IMG/VR virus record: IMGVR_UViG_3300009034_002371
Location: 1 to 64,000 of that record
Reading direction: 5' to 3' (one strand)
Source of the DNA: a virus
DNA: 64,000 bases
Made by a program: the position numbers and the translations under genes. The notes under the pieces were generated by a model that was not told the DNA's origin, ran no database searches, and was given only the letters and a program-made list of their open reading frames with translations. This document shows, one piece after another, positions 26,302 through 34,626 of the stretch; the first letter of the stretch is position 1; each line of letters begins with the position of its first letter.

Positions 26302-27284
26302 AAATTTTATTTGTCCCAGCACGCGTGCATAGCTTGTGCCGAGAAAAGGCTGTATGGATACGTTCTATGATGAGACATCTACCCTGTGATATGGTAGAGT
26401 GTTACTCTCCTGCTGATGTTCGTGCCCATTTGAAAGGGGCTCATGTAGTCTTGTTGGATATTCCTAGGTTCATCCCTTTTTTGAAAAGTCTTACGTTTCT
26501 TAACAAAGCTAAAGTGTTCAAGGCTATATATTACTGTGATATATGGCGCCCTTATGAGCTTGATGAGCTTATAAAGCCTAACGTGCATCTAGTACCGGTG
26601 CGGAAGCTTGTAGAGAGGTATAGGGCCGAGTGGTTGCGTAGTATGTTTTGGACTCCTGCAAGCATGGACGTTCAAGAATATGATTTACCACGAGACATAG
26701 ATGTTTTGTTCTGGGGAACGTTTAGCTACCCCACAGTGGGTACTTACCCGTTCCGGGAGTTTGTTAGGATATGGTTAAAAGAGCACATTGTTGACAAGAT
26801 CTCGCAAGTTGATCCGCATTTGGCCATGTACCATGTAGAGATTGGGGGCCGTAAGTACGTGTATGCTCTGCTAAAGTCTGTTCCTGGTTTGCACTCACGT
26901 AACCCAAATAAGGTACAAGCAACATATGGCTATTACGGTGAAAGGTTGTATAGACTAGTTTCAAGGTCTAAGATTTGCTGTGCCGGACCAAAACTGAAAC
27001 GTGGTGTTCCCCTTGGCAAATATTTTGAGAATGCAGCCTGTGGCGCTGTTTCTATAAGTCGCGAGTTCACTGATAGAGAGGCTTTAGGCTTCGAGCATAA
27101 AAAGAATATCTGGATTACAGGTACGAAACATTTTGCAAGTGGTCTTACTTACCTATTAGAGCATGATGACGTGGTAAGGGAGATGTCGGGTAATGCAAGA
27201 GAGCTCATTCGGGCGAGACATACCCGGGGGATCCGGGCGCGGGAGCTGTATAAATTCTTATCTAAGAAAACGGGGAAAGTATGA
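26298..27284 (+). CDS. CgeB-like glycosyltransferase, array copy 3
   Basis: 328 residues. The GTG at 26298 overlaps the stop of copy 2 (GTGA) and gives the family's usual beginning (VKILFVPARVH); an upstream ATG at 26277 would add seven unrelated residues. Blocks: LPCDMVECYSPADV, RDIDVLFWGTFSY, ATYGYYGERLYRLVSRSKIC, PLGKYFENAACGAVSISREF, ALGFEHKKNIWITG, GNARELIRARHTRGI. It lacks the insertion of copy 2. Translation is presumably coupled along the array. Confidence 0.7.
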   Translation: MKILFVPARVHSLCREKAVWIRSMMRHLPCDMVECYSPADVRAHLKGAHVVLLDIPRFIPFLKSLTFLNKAKVFKAIYYCDIWRPYELDELIKPNVHLVPVRKLVERYRAEWLRSMFWTPASMDVQEYDLPRDIDVLFWGTFSYPTVGTYPFREFVRIWLKEHIVDKISQVDPHLAMYHVEIGGRKYVYALLKSVPGLHSRNPNKVQATYGYYGERLYRLVSRSKICCAGPKLKRGVPLGKYFENAACGAVSISREFTDREALGFEHKKNIWITGTKHFASGLTYLLEHDDVVREMSGNARELIRARHTRGIRARELYKFLSKKTGKV

Positions 27285-28261
27285 AGGTGCTTTTAGTTTC
27301 TAGAGATATACCTAAGCAAAAGGTACACCGGTTGTCTAACTTTCTCTTACGTATGGACTACATGCCTTGTACTTTGCTTAGGGCAAGAACAAATCAGGAC
27401 ATAGCACGTTACATGTCTGAGGCGGATGTTATTTTTCTTAATTCAACATCCCATACTAGGTGGGTGGCGGAGGATTCTCCTATATACAGGGTGGGGGTTC
27501 CAGTGGGTAGGATTTTTGGTGATGTTTGGGGGCTACCACAGCTTGAGAAATACAGGAACATGAAAAAGTTTAGGAGTAAGACTGGTACCCTTGTTGCGGA
27601 CCACTTTAGGCATTACGATTATCGTGTTTGTACTTGTCAGGCACTTTTTAGAGAGTTTTGCCCGGAGTATGTTGATACCATGTTTTGGTCTCCGCACTGT
27701 GTAGACGTTCAGAACTTTGATGTTCCCAAAGATGTTGATGTTTTGATTTGGGGAGCTTTGGGTACTAGTGCTGACAGAAGACGTGTGAAAAACCTCTTGA
27801 TGAAACATGTTGTTGCTCCAGGGAGGCAATACGATGCGGCCCGTTTAATATACAAGATTGCTCTAGGTGGGAGAAAGTATACACTTGTGTGGCTTCGAAG
27901 TCATGGTGAGGTATACCGTGGCTCTAAGCTCTACAGAATGATATCAAGGGCTAAGGTTTGCTGTACAGCTCCCGTACACCAGGCACCTGTTGGTAAATAC
28001 TTTGAGAATGCAGCCTGCGGCTCTGTGACTTTAACCTTAAAGTTCACCGATAGGGAAGCTTTGGGGTTTGAACATGGGAAGAATATTTGGATTTCGAGCT
28101 TGGGCAGCTACTTAAAGAATTTGCGGTTTCTGTTAGAACATGATGCCTTGGTGAAAGAAATGTCCAGGAATGCGAAGGAGCTCATCTGTACTAGACATAC
28201 TCCAGAGATACGGGGTAAGGAGTTGTATGAGTTCTTTAAGCGTCTGACGGGGAAGACGTAA
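27281..28261 (+). CDS. CgeB-like glycosyltransferase, array copy 4
   Basis: 326 residues; ATGA overlap with copy 3, and its TAATG end overlaps the next start by one base. Blocks: MPCTLLRARTNQDI (the second Cys of the usual LPC..EC pair is missing), FWSPHCVD, KDVDVLIWGALG, SKLYRMISRAKVC, PVGKYFENAACGSVTLTLKF, ALGFEHGKNIWISS, RNAKELICTRHTPEI. The N-terminal domain is the most divergent of the first four copies, as expected if this half selects different acceptors. Confidence 0.7.
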   Translation: MKVLLVSRDIPKQKVHRLSNFLLRMDYMPCTLLRARTNQDIARYMSEADVIFLNSTSHTRWVAEDSPIYRVGVPVGRIFGDVWGLPQLEKYRNMKKFRSKTGTLVADHFRHYDYRVCTCQALFREFCPEYVDTMFWSPHCVDVQNFDVPKDVDVLIWGALGTSADRRRVKNLLMKHVVAPGRQYDAARLIYKIALGGRKYTLVWLRSHGEVYRGSKLYRMISRAKVCCTAPVHQAPVGKYFENAACGSVTLTLKFTDREALGFEHGKNIWISSLGSYLKNLRFLLEHDALVKEMSRNAKELICTRHTPEIRGKELYEFFKRLTGKT

Positions 28262-28929
28262 TGCGGAATCTTATCCTCCTGGGGGCTAGTGGTAACGCCC
28301 GGGAGATACTTGACGTTGTTGATAGTATCAATAAACTGGCTTCCAAGCCTGTTTACAAATGCCTTGGTTTTCTTGACGATAACAACTCTCTCCATGGTGA
28401 AAAAGTTTGTGGTATCCCAGTTTTGGGACCCATAGTAGCTGCACAAGATTTTCCAGATGCTCATTTTGTAAATGCCATTGGAAGTGTTTCTACTTTTCTG
28501 CAACGAGAGTCCATTATTGAAGCTACTAGGATTCCCTTGGAAAGATTTGCTACGATAGTCCACCCTCTAGCGAGTGTTTCCCGGACTGCCTATGTAGGGC
28601 GAGGGACCGTAGTTCTTCCTCATGTATTCATAGGTTCCGATGCTAGAGTAGGAGATCATGTTCTTATATTGTCCGGCTCTGCTGTAAATCATGATGTGGT
28701 AGTCGGAGATTGTACATGTATTACAAGTGGTGCGTGTATCTCGGGCAAGGTAAAGATAGGCAGGTTGTGTTACTTGGGGACAAACTGCTCCCTCATAGGA
28801 AGTATCACTGTTAATGATTATGTGCTCATTGGTATGGGTAGTGTTGTACTTAAGGATGTTCCAAGAGGTTGGGCTGTTGTGGGTAACCCCGCTAGGTTTT
28901 TGAGATATACTGTAAGGGAGGAGATATGA
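28261..28929 (+). CDS. NeuD/PglD-like sugar O- or N-acyltransferase
   Basis: 222 residues. An N-terminal Rossmann-like segment (MRNLILLGASGNAREILDVV) is followed by left-handed beta-helix hexapeptide repeats (TAYVGRGTVVLPHVFIGSDA, VNHDVVVGDCTCITSGACIS, NDYVLIGMGSVVLKDVPRG) and the usual end VVGNPARFL. This is the architecture of NeuD and PglD, which use acetyl-CoA to acetylate sialic acids or UDP-4-amino sugars. With the SDR and aminotransferase genes that follow, N-acetylation of a 4-amino sugar is the better guess. The His of VNHD may be the catalytic base. Confidence 0.8.
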   Translation: MRNLILLGASGNAREILDVVDSINKLASKPVYKCLGFLDDNNSLHGEKVCGIPVLGPIVAAQDFPDAHFVNAIGSVSTFLQRESIIEATRIPLERFATIVHPLASVSRTAYVGRGTVVLPHVFIGSDARVGDHVLILSGSAVNHDVVVGDCTCITSGACISGKVKIGRLCYLGTNCSLIGSITVNDYVLIGMGSVVLKDVPRGWAVVGNPARFLRYTVREEI

Positions 28930-29915
28930 ATATGGCGGAGAGGGTCAATGGTTGCGTTCTAATTACGGGTGCCGCTGGGCATATCGGCTCATCTATAGCT
29001 AGGGCACTGTTGGACGAGCCAGTAGATCAATTGGTACTTCTGGACAACTTTACTAAGGGGAGACGCGAGGATATTGTAGATGTTGTACGAGATCCTCGGG
29101 TACAATGTGTTTCGGGAGATATAAAGGATTCTGGGCTGCTCCATAGGCTCTTTGAAGATGTAGACTATGTTTTCCATCTGGCTGCTCTGTGGATTCGACA
29201 ATGTCAGGATTTTCCCTGTGCAGGGTTTGAGGTGAATATCAGGGGTACCTTTAATGTACTTGAAGCTGCTGCTGCCCAAGGGGTTAGGAGACTGGTGTTT
29301 GCATCAAGTTCTTCAGTTTACGGGACACCCGTTGAAACTCCAATAACGGAGGAACATCCATACAACCACAGAACCTTCTACGGCGCGTCAAAGGTTGCGG
29401 GGGAGCATTTATGTCGTGCTTTTAACGAGAAATACGGCTTGGATTATGTAGGGCTACGCTACATGAACGTTTATGGTCCAGGTCAAAGTTTTACCGGTAC
29501 TTATACAGCCGTGATATCAAAAATGCTGCAACGTATCGAACAGGGACAGCCTCTCATAATATACGGTACCGGACTCCAATCGCGAGACTTTACATATATA
29601 GATGATGCTGTAGATGCAAGTATCCTTGCACTGAAACATGGGGAATCGACCGCTATTTATAACGTTTGTACGGGTTCGGAAGTAACTGTAAAGGAACTGG
29701 CTGACCTTCTTCTGGAACTTACAGGCTCAGACGTGGGTACTGTACATGAAACTGAGGCGGAAGCCTTTTTGATTCGAAAAGTAGGTAGTACTGAGAAGGC
29801 AGAAAGGGGTTTAGGGTTCAAAGCGCAGGTACCTTTAAGGGAGGGACTGCAGCGCTTACTCCAATGGAGATCTAAACAGCGAGTGGAGGTGCCACATGAA
29901 AGTTCCGATAACTAG
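28926..29915 (+). CDS. Extended SDR nucleotide-sugar epimerase/dehydratase
   Basis: 329 residues; ATGA overlap with the acyltransferase. The NAD-binding motif is VLITGAAGHIGSSIARALL, the catalytic triad is Ser in FASSSSVYG with Tyr and Lys in YGASKVAGEHL, and the substrate-binding part has LRYMNVYGPGQ and SRDFTYIDDAVDA. This is the extended SDR family that acts on UDP- or dTDP-sugars, such as 4-epimerases and 4,6-dehydratases. I cannot decide between epimerase and dehydratase: the Asp-Glu pair usual in dehydratases is not obvious. It probably feeds the DegT enzyme next door. Confidence 0.8.
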   Translation: MNMAERVNGCVLITGAAGHIGSSIARALLDEPVDQLVLLDNFTKGRREDIVDVVRDPRVQCVSGDIKDSGLLHRLFEDVDYVFHLAALWIRQCQDFPCAGFEVNIRGTFNVLEAAAAQGVRRLVFASSSSVYGTPVETPITEEHPYNHRTFYGASKVAGEHLCRAFNEKYGLDYVGLRYMNVYGPGQSFTGTYTAVISKMLQRIEQGQPLIIYGTGLQSRDFTYIDDAVDASILALKHGESTAIYNVCTGSEVTVKELADLLLELTGSDVGTVHETEAEAFLIRKVGSTEKAERGLGFKAQVPLREGLQRLLQWRSKQRVEVPHESSDN

Positions 29916-31047
29916 ACCGTTACTGTCAAAAGAGGAAGAGGAGGCTGTTGTCTCTGTGCTGCAGTCTGGATGGCTAGTTCAGGGAGCAAACGTCGAAGCC
30001 TTTGAGAAAGCTATTACTGAATATGTCGGTGGTGGATATGCTGTGGCAGTAAGTTCATGTACTACAGCACTTCACCTAGCTCTGATTCTGGGGGGTATTT
30101 CAAAGGGTGATGAAGTACTTGTTCCAGCCTTCACGCACACTGCGTCAGCCAATGTTATCGAATACCAGGGGGCCACGCCGGTGTTTGTAGATATCGATTT
30201 AAACACCTTTAACATGAGTACACGTGGCGTTGCAAAGTCTATTAGTAAGGACACGAAAGCAATCATGCCTGTACATCTGTTCGGGTTGTGTGCTGATATG
30301 AGTAGTATTTTGAATTTGGCCTCTAGGTATGATCTATTTGTTGTTGAGGATGCTGCCTGTGCTCTGGGAAGCTCTCTTGCGTTTTCAAAGGATGAAGAGA
30401 TCCGCTATGCGGGGACTATGGGAGTTGGCTGTTTCAGTTTCCACCCCCGCAAAGTTATTACAACAGGTGAAGGGGGCATACTGCTTACAGATCATCCAGA
30501 GATGGCTAGTGCGGCTCGTAGTTTACGAGCTTTTGGAATGGCTGCTTCAACCTATAAGCGACAGCAAGCTGAAACACCTGCTAATCCTACCTTTGAGAAT
30601 CTAGGTTACAATTATCGCATGACAGATATCCAGGGAGCCATAGGTGTAGTGCAAATGCGGAGGTTGGAAGGTATCATTGCGAAAAGGCATATGTTAGCAG
30701 CCCGTTACAATGAAGCATTATCGCATGTCCCGGGTATTCAACTTCCTATCGAGCCCATAGGTTATAAACACATCTATCAGTCGTACGTTCTCCTAATTAC
30801 AGAGGAGTTCCCGCTACCTAGAGATGAGGTTACTGAGAAGTTACACGGGCAAGGTGTTGCTACAAGATCGGGAGCTGAGGCTGTTCCGATGCTAGCTTAC
30901 TACTGTGAGAAGTATGGGTATACAGAGCAGGACTTCCCTAATGCTATAACTGCGGAAAAGTGTAGTTTGGTGCTACCGCTGTATCCCCAGATGACGGCCG
31001 AGGAGCAGGACTACGTTATAGAGGCTATATGGAGGCTTTCGTCATGA
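29896..31047 (+). CDS. DegT/DnrJ/EryC1-type sugar aminotransferase 1
   Basis: 383 residues; ATG with GGAGG upstream, 20-bp overlap with the SDR gene. It opens with MKVPITRPLLSKEEEEAVV and has SSCTTALHLAL, VLVPAFTHTASANVIEYQGA, VVEDAACALGS and the PLP lysine in FSFHPRKVITTGEGG. Members of this subgroup aminate 4-keto nucleotide sugars (PglE, perosamine synthase). With the SDR and NeuD-like neighbours it completes a keto sugar, amino sugar, N-acyl sugar series. The exact sugar is not determinable. Confidence 0.85.
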   Translation: MKVPITRPLLSKEEEEAVVSVLQSGWLVQGANVEAFEKAITEYVGGGYAVAVSSCTTALHLALILGGISKGDEVLVPAFTHTASANVIEYQGATPVFVDIDLNTFNMSTRGVAKSISKDTKAIMPVHLFGLCADMSSILNLASRYDLFVVEDAACALGSSLAFSKDEEIRYAGTMGVGCFSFHPRKVITTGEGGILLTDHPEMASAARSLRAFGMAASTYKRQQAETPANPTFENLGYNYRMTDIQGAIGVVQMRRLEGIIAKRHMLAARYNEALSHVPGIQLPIEPIGYKHIYQSYVLLITEEFPLPRDEVTEKLHGQGVATRSGAEAVPMLAYYCEKYGYTEQDFPNAITAEKCSLVLPLYPQMTAEEQDYVIEAIWRLSS

Positions 31048-31958
31048 CGATACCTGTGGGGCTTATAGGTTATGGGTATTGGGGGAAGATAGTTGCGAAG
31101 TACCTCGATGAGAATACTGACATAGATCTTAAGTGTATATGTAGTCTGGAGTATGAGATAGAAGACCGTTGGACTAAGGATCCCCTGCATATTTGGGCAG
31201 ATGATAAAATTGAAGCCGTATTCATAGTAACTCCTATAGAAACTCACTATGGATTGGTTAAGGAAGCTCTACACCAGGGAAAGCACGTCTTTTGTGAAAA
31301 GCCTCTCACCATGAAAGCGGCACATGCGAGAGAGCTTAAAGAGCTTGCGGAAGCCGGTAAGCTTATGTTGGTAACAGATCTTACATATACCTTCTCCCCC
31401 GCTCTCGAACTAGCCAAGTTCTATTTAGAGTCGGGTCGCATAGGAGATCTTCACCATGTCGAGCTTGCCTTAAAGAAGATGGGCAATCACAGCGAGAAGG
31501 ATGTACGTTGGGTGTTAGGACCTCATCTTCTTTCTATACTTGGGATGTTTCATCCTCTAGAGGACTTGCGATTCGATTGTAGTACCTATTTTAGTGTAGA
31601 CGGCAGAGCGGAAGCTTGTTCTATAGCGCTTGAGGATGGTTGTATAACCGGGCGTATAGATTTAAGTGCGAACTATCCCGAGAAGTGCAGGGAAGTTGTT
31701 CTGTATGGTAGTAAAGGTGCAATTATCTATCAGCCTGGAGGGAAGGAGTGGACGCTTCGACTATTACAGTATTCTGCAGCTACCAGAACCTCTACCAAGA
31801 TGCTATTACAGGATGTAACGGATATACACACAGATGAGCGTAATAATCTCCGTTATGCTGTTAAGTTTTTTACAGATGTTTTCTTTGGTCGTCAAGAGTC
31901 TAACATAGATGATGCTATACAGGTGACTAGTATACTGGAGCAGTTGGTACAGGAGTAA
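31044..31958 (+). CDS. Gfo/Idh/MocA oxidoreductase (WbpB/WlbA-like)
   Basis: 304 residues from the ATG at 31044, which overlaps the previous stop (ATGA), has GGAGG 8 nt upstream and gives the standard N-terminus VGLIGYGYWGK. A GTG/ATG further upstream adds a short unrelated tail. Other marks are VFIVTPIETHYGLVKEAL and HVFCEKPLT, with the conserved EKP lysine. In the WbpB/E/D pathway such an enzyme oxidises the 3-position of a UDP-GlcNAc uronate, and here it is followed directly by WbpD-like and WbpE-like genes. The matching 6-dehydrogenase (WbpA) is not in the window. Confidence 0.85.
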   Translation: MTIPVGLIGYGYWGKIVAKYLDENTDIDLKCICSLEYEIEDRWTKDPLHIWADDKIEAVFIVTPIETHYGLVKEALHQGKHVFCEKPLTMKAAHARELKELAEAGKLMLVTDLTYTFSPALELAKFYLESGRIGDLHHVELALKKMGNHSEKDVRWVLGPHLLSILGMFHPLEDLRFDCSTYFSVDGRAEACSIALEDGCITGRIDLSANYPEKCREVVLYGSKGAIIYQPGGKEWTLRLLQYSAATRTSTKMLLQDVTDIHTDERNNLRYAVKFFTDVFFGRQESNIDDAIQVTSILEQLVQE

Positions 31959-31965
31959 AAAGAGC

Positions 31966-32565
31966 GTGAGTGACTATTTCGTACACGAATCAGCATATGT
32001 TGAAGAGGGTGCTATCGTTGGTGAGGGAACAAAGGTATGGCATTTCAGTCATGTGATGAGTGGCGCCCAGATTGGTAATAACTGTTTACTTGGACAAAGT
32101 GTCTTTATCGATAAAAGGGCGAAGATAGGCAATAACGTAAAGATAATGAATAATGTTTCAGTTTATGATTTGGTAACAATTGAGGATAATGTATTCTGTG
32201 GGCCGTCGATGGTATTTACTAACGTCAAGAATCCTCGCGCGGAGATACAGAGGCGCCTGAGCGAGTACCTGCCTACTGTGGTAAAGCGCGGTGCTACTAT
32301 AGGTGCTAATGCGACGGTTGTATGCGGAAATACTATCGGGCGGTATGCTTTCATAGGTGCAGGTTCTGTGGTGACTAAGGATATTCCTGATTATGCTGTG
32401 GCATATGGGAATCCGGCTCGTGTAGATGGATGGATGTGTGAATGTGGTGAGGAGCTAAATTTCACGCCCGAATATGCTATTGCTACATGTGTTAAATGTA
32501 ACAAGAAGTATAAGAAACGTGTGCAGATTGTAGAACGCCATTGGGGTGATACGGAGAGGAGCTGA
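31966..32565 (+). CDS. Hexapeptide N-acetyltransferase (WbpD/WlbB-like)
   Basis: 199 residues; GTG start. A left-handed beta-helix begins at once (YFVHESAYVEEGAIVGEG, KVWHFSHVMSGAQIGNNC, NNVSVYDLVTIEDNVFCG) and includes the FTNVKNPRAEIQRR loop typical of WbpD/WlbB-type 3-N-acetyltransferases. A C-terminal four-Cys zinc ribbon follows (CECG and CVKC), also seen in some family members. It lies between the oxidoreductase and the second DegT gene, the set that turns a 3-keto uronate into a 3-acetamido sugar. Confidence 0.85.
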   Translation: MSDYFVHESAYVEEGAIVGEGTKVWHFSHVMSGAQIGNNCLLGQSVFIDKRAKIGNNVKIMNNVSVYDLVTIEDNVFCGPSMVFTNVKNPRAEIQRRLSEYLPTVVKRGATIGANATVVCGNTIGRYAFIGAGSVVTKDIPDYAVAYGNPARVDGWMCECGEELNFTPEYAIATCVKCNKKYKKRVQIVERHWGDTERS

Positions 32566-32567
32566 GA

Positions 32568-33686
32568 ATGATTGTCCCTTTTGTAGATCTAAAAGCGCAA
32601 TACTTATCGATCAAAGACGAGATCGATGCAGCTATACAGTCTGTGATAGACAATACGTCTTTCATTATGGGTGCGGATGTTTTCGAGTTCGAAAAGGAGT
32701 TTGCTGAATTCTGTGGTGCTAAATACGCAGTTGGTGTAGCCTCCGGTTCAGCTGCCCTAGATCTAGCTTTAATAGCCTGTGGTATAAGACAAGGCGATGA
32801 GGTTATAACAACACCGAACACCTTTATAGCGACGGCTGAGGCTATTAGTCATGTGGGTGCTAAACCTGTTTTCATAGATATTGAAAACGTTAGCTATAAT
32901 ATGGATCCTGAACTGCTTGAAGCCGCTCTTACCCCCAGAACTAGAGCAGTTATTCCAGTCCATCTGTTTGGACATCCCGTTGACATGGATCCCATAAGTG
33001 CTATTGCACATAGACACGATCTAGTAGTTATTGAGGACGCTGCACAGGCTCATGGGGCGGTATATAAAAATCGTGTTGTTGGTACACTGGGGAGGGCGGC
33101 CTGTTTTAGTTTCTACCCAGCCAAGAACCTCGGCGCTTATGGCGATGCAGGGATGGTTGTAACAAATGATGAGGGGATAGCTAGACGGGTGAAACTCCTT
33201 AGGAATCACGGACGTGTGGAGAAATACCGTTATGACATTGAAGGTTACGGTGCTCGATTGGATACGATTCAAGCAGCTATATTACGTGTAAAGTTAAGGT
33301 ATTTGGAGCAGTGGACGAGTGAACGCAGAGTGAACGCGCAGATATACAATAGCTGTTTGAAGGCTAACGGGTTAGGTATAGAGATACCTAAAGAGGCACA
33401 CCGCTCAAAACATGTGTATCATCTCTATGTAATCAAAACTGATGAACGAGATAATTTACGTACATCGCTAAGGGGCGCAAGTATTGCTACTGGGGTACAC
33501 TATCCCATTCCCCTGCACCTGCAGCCCGCTTATAAGTACCTGGGTTATAAGGAGGGGGACTTTCCTGTAACGGAGGAACTAGCACAGAGGTGTCTTTCTT
33601 TGCCGATGTTTCCTGAGCTTACGGAAGAGAGCATTGTGTATGTTACTTCGTCTATGTTGCAATTATTGGAAGGGAGACTTTCGTAG
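32568..33686 (+). CDS. DegT-type aminotransferase 2 (WbpE-like)
   Basis: 372 residues; ATG after GGAGAGGAG. Marks: VPFVDLKAQYLSIKDEID, VASGSAALDLAL, VITTPNTFIATAEAI, VVIEDAAQAHGA and the PLP lysine in FYPAKNLGAYGDAG, then GYGARLDTIQAAILRVKL. This is the subgroup that aminates 3-keto sugars (WbpE, FdtB, QdtB). With the two previous genes it forms a Gfo/Idh, acetyltransferase, aminotransferase trio. The likely product is a 3-acetamido nucleotide sugar used by the flanking glycosyltransferases. Confidence 0.87.
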   Translation: MIVPFVDLKAQYLSIKDEIDAAIQSVIDNTSFIMGADVFEFEKEFAEFCGAKYAVGVASGSAALDLALIACGIRQGDEVITTPNTFIATAEAISHVGAKPVFIDIENVSYNMDPELLEAALTPRTRAVIPVHLFGHPVDMDPISAIAHRHDLVVIEDAAQAHGAVYKNRVVGTLGRAACFSFYPAKNLGAYGDAGMVVTNDEGIARRVKLLRNHGRVEKYRYDIEGYGARLDTIQAAILRVKLRYLEQWTSERRVNAQIYNSCLKANGLGIEIPKEAHRSKHVYHLYVIKTDERDNLRTSLRGASIATGVHYPIPLHLQPAYKYLGYKEGDFPVTEELAQRCLSLPMFPELTEESIVYVTSSMLQLLEGRLS

Positions 33687-33688
33687 AT

Positions 33689-34624
33689 ATGAGAGTTTTG
33701 TTCTTATCTAGAATTGTGCCAAAGAAGGTAGAACATAGACCATCTAATTTTCAAAAACGTGTAAACCTTATGCCGTGTGAGATAATCCAATGTACTTCCC
33801 CGAGTGCTGTACATGAATATGCTGAAACTGCCGATGTTATATTGGTGAACTCTTGGAGCCATGTTTCCTGGTTGTCGGAGGTTAGGTTCATTACTGACCT
33901 TCCTGCACTTACAGGAGCAATTTATGATCAGGTATGGGTACGGAAAGTAACAAGGAATACCCTACAGTTTGATGTACGTATTGGCTTCTATCGGGAGCTT
34001 ATGCAGAGATTTGCTCCCCACTGGATGGAACAGTTTTTCTGGTCGCCGTACTGTGTGGATATACGAGAGTATGGTACTCCGCGTGATATTGATACTCTGT
34101 TTTGGGGAAAATCTGGTAGCGGTCATAAGTTTCGAAACTTTGTGGATATGACTCTAAGGAAATATTGTATTGGAGAGGGGGAAAAAGTAGATTCGCGTTT
34201 GACAATGCATGACATAGTGATTGGTGAACGGGAGTACAGACACGCACGACTTATGAGGAAACCTCCTACTCCGTATCGTGGGGATCTGAATCTATATCCG
34301 CTAATAGGAAGAACTAAGATTTGTCCAACAGGTCCAGCACATAATGCTCCAGTTGCTAAGTTTTTCGAAAATGCTGCTTGTGGCGCTGTAAATTTGACTT
34401 GTGACTTTACCGATAGAGAGGCTCTAGGTTTCGAACATAAAAAGAACATCTGGATTACAGATATGGGACACTTTACAGATGATCTTGTCTACCTACTGGA
34501 GCATGACGATATCCGAGAAGAGATCTCGAGGAATGCAAGAGAGCTTATAGAGACTCGACATACTCCAGCCATCCGTGCGCAGGAGTTATATGAGTTCTTG
34601 TGTAAACGCTCAGGGGTGGTGTAG
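33689..34624 (+). CDS. CgeB-like glycosyltransferase, array copy 5
   Basis: 311 residues, the shortest copy. Blocks: MRVLFLSRIVPKK, MPCEIIQCTSPSAV, FWSPYCVDI, RDIDTLFWG, YPLIGRTKICPTGPAHNAPV, AKFFENAACGAVNLTCDFTD, ALGFEHKKNIWITD. Its final segment (nt 34471-34565) is identical over 95 bases to the same place in the first half of the next gene, although the N-terminal halves differ widely. It resumes the array after the nucleotide-sugar genes. Confidence 0.7.
   Translation: MRVLFLSRIVPKKVEHRPSNFQKRVNLMPCEIIQCTSPSAVHEYAETADVILVNSWSHVSWLSEVRFITDLPALTGAIYDQVWVRKVTRNTLQFDVRIGFYRELMQRFAPHWMEQFFWSPYCVDIREYGTPRDIDTLFWGKSGSGHKFRNFVDMTLRKYCIGEGEKVDSRLTMHDIVIGEREYRHARLMRKPPTPYRGDLNLYPLIGRTKICPTGPAHNAPVAKFFENAACGAVNLTCDFTDREALGFEHKKNIWITDMGHFTDDLVYLLEHDDIREEISRNARELIETRHTPAIRAQELYEFLCKRSGVV
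34471..34565 (+). repeat. 95-bp identical segment, shared with 35430-35524
   Basis: The bases from CTTTACAGATGATC to CGACATACTC are the same at both places. They encode the C-terminal FTDDLVYLLEHDDI...ARELIETRHT block of the CgeB-like family. Identity at silent positions points to recent copying between the two genes. Confidence 0.9.
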
Positions 34625-34626
34625 CT

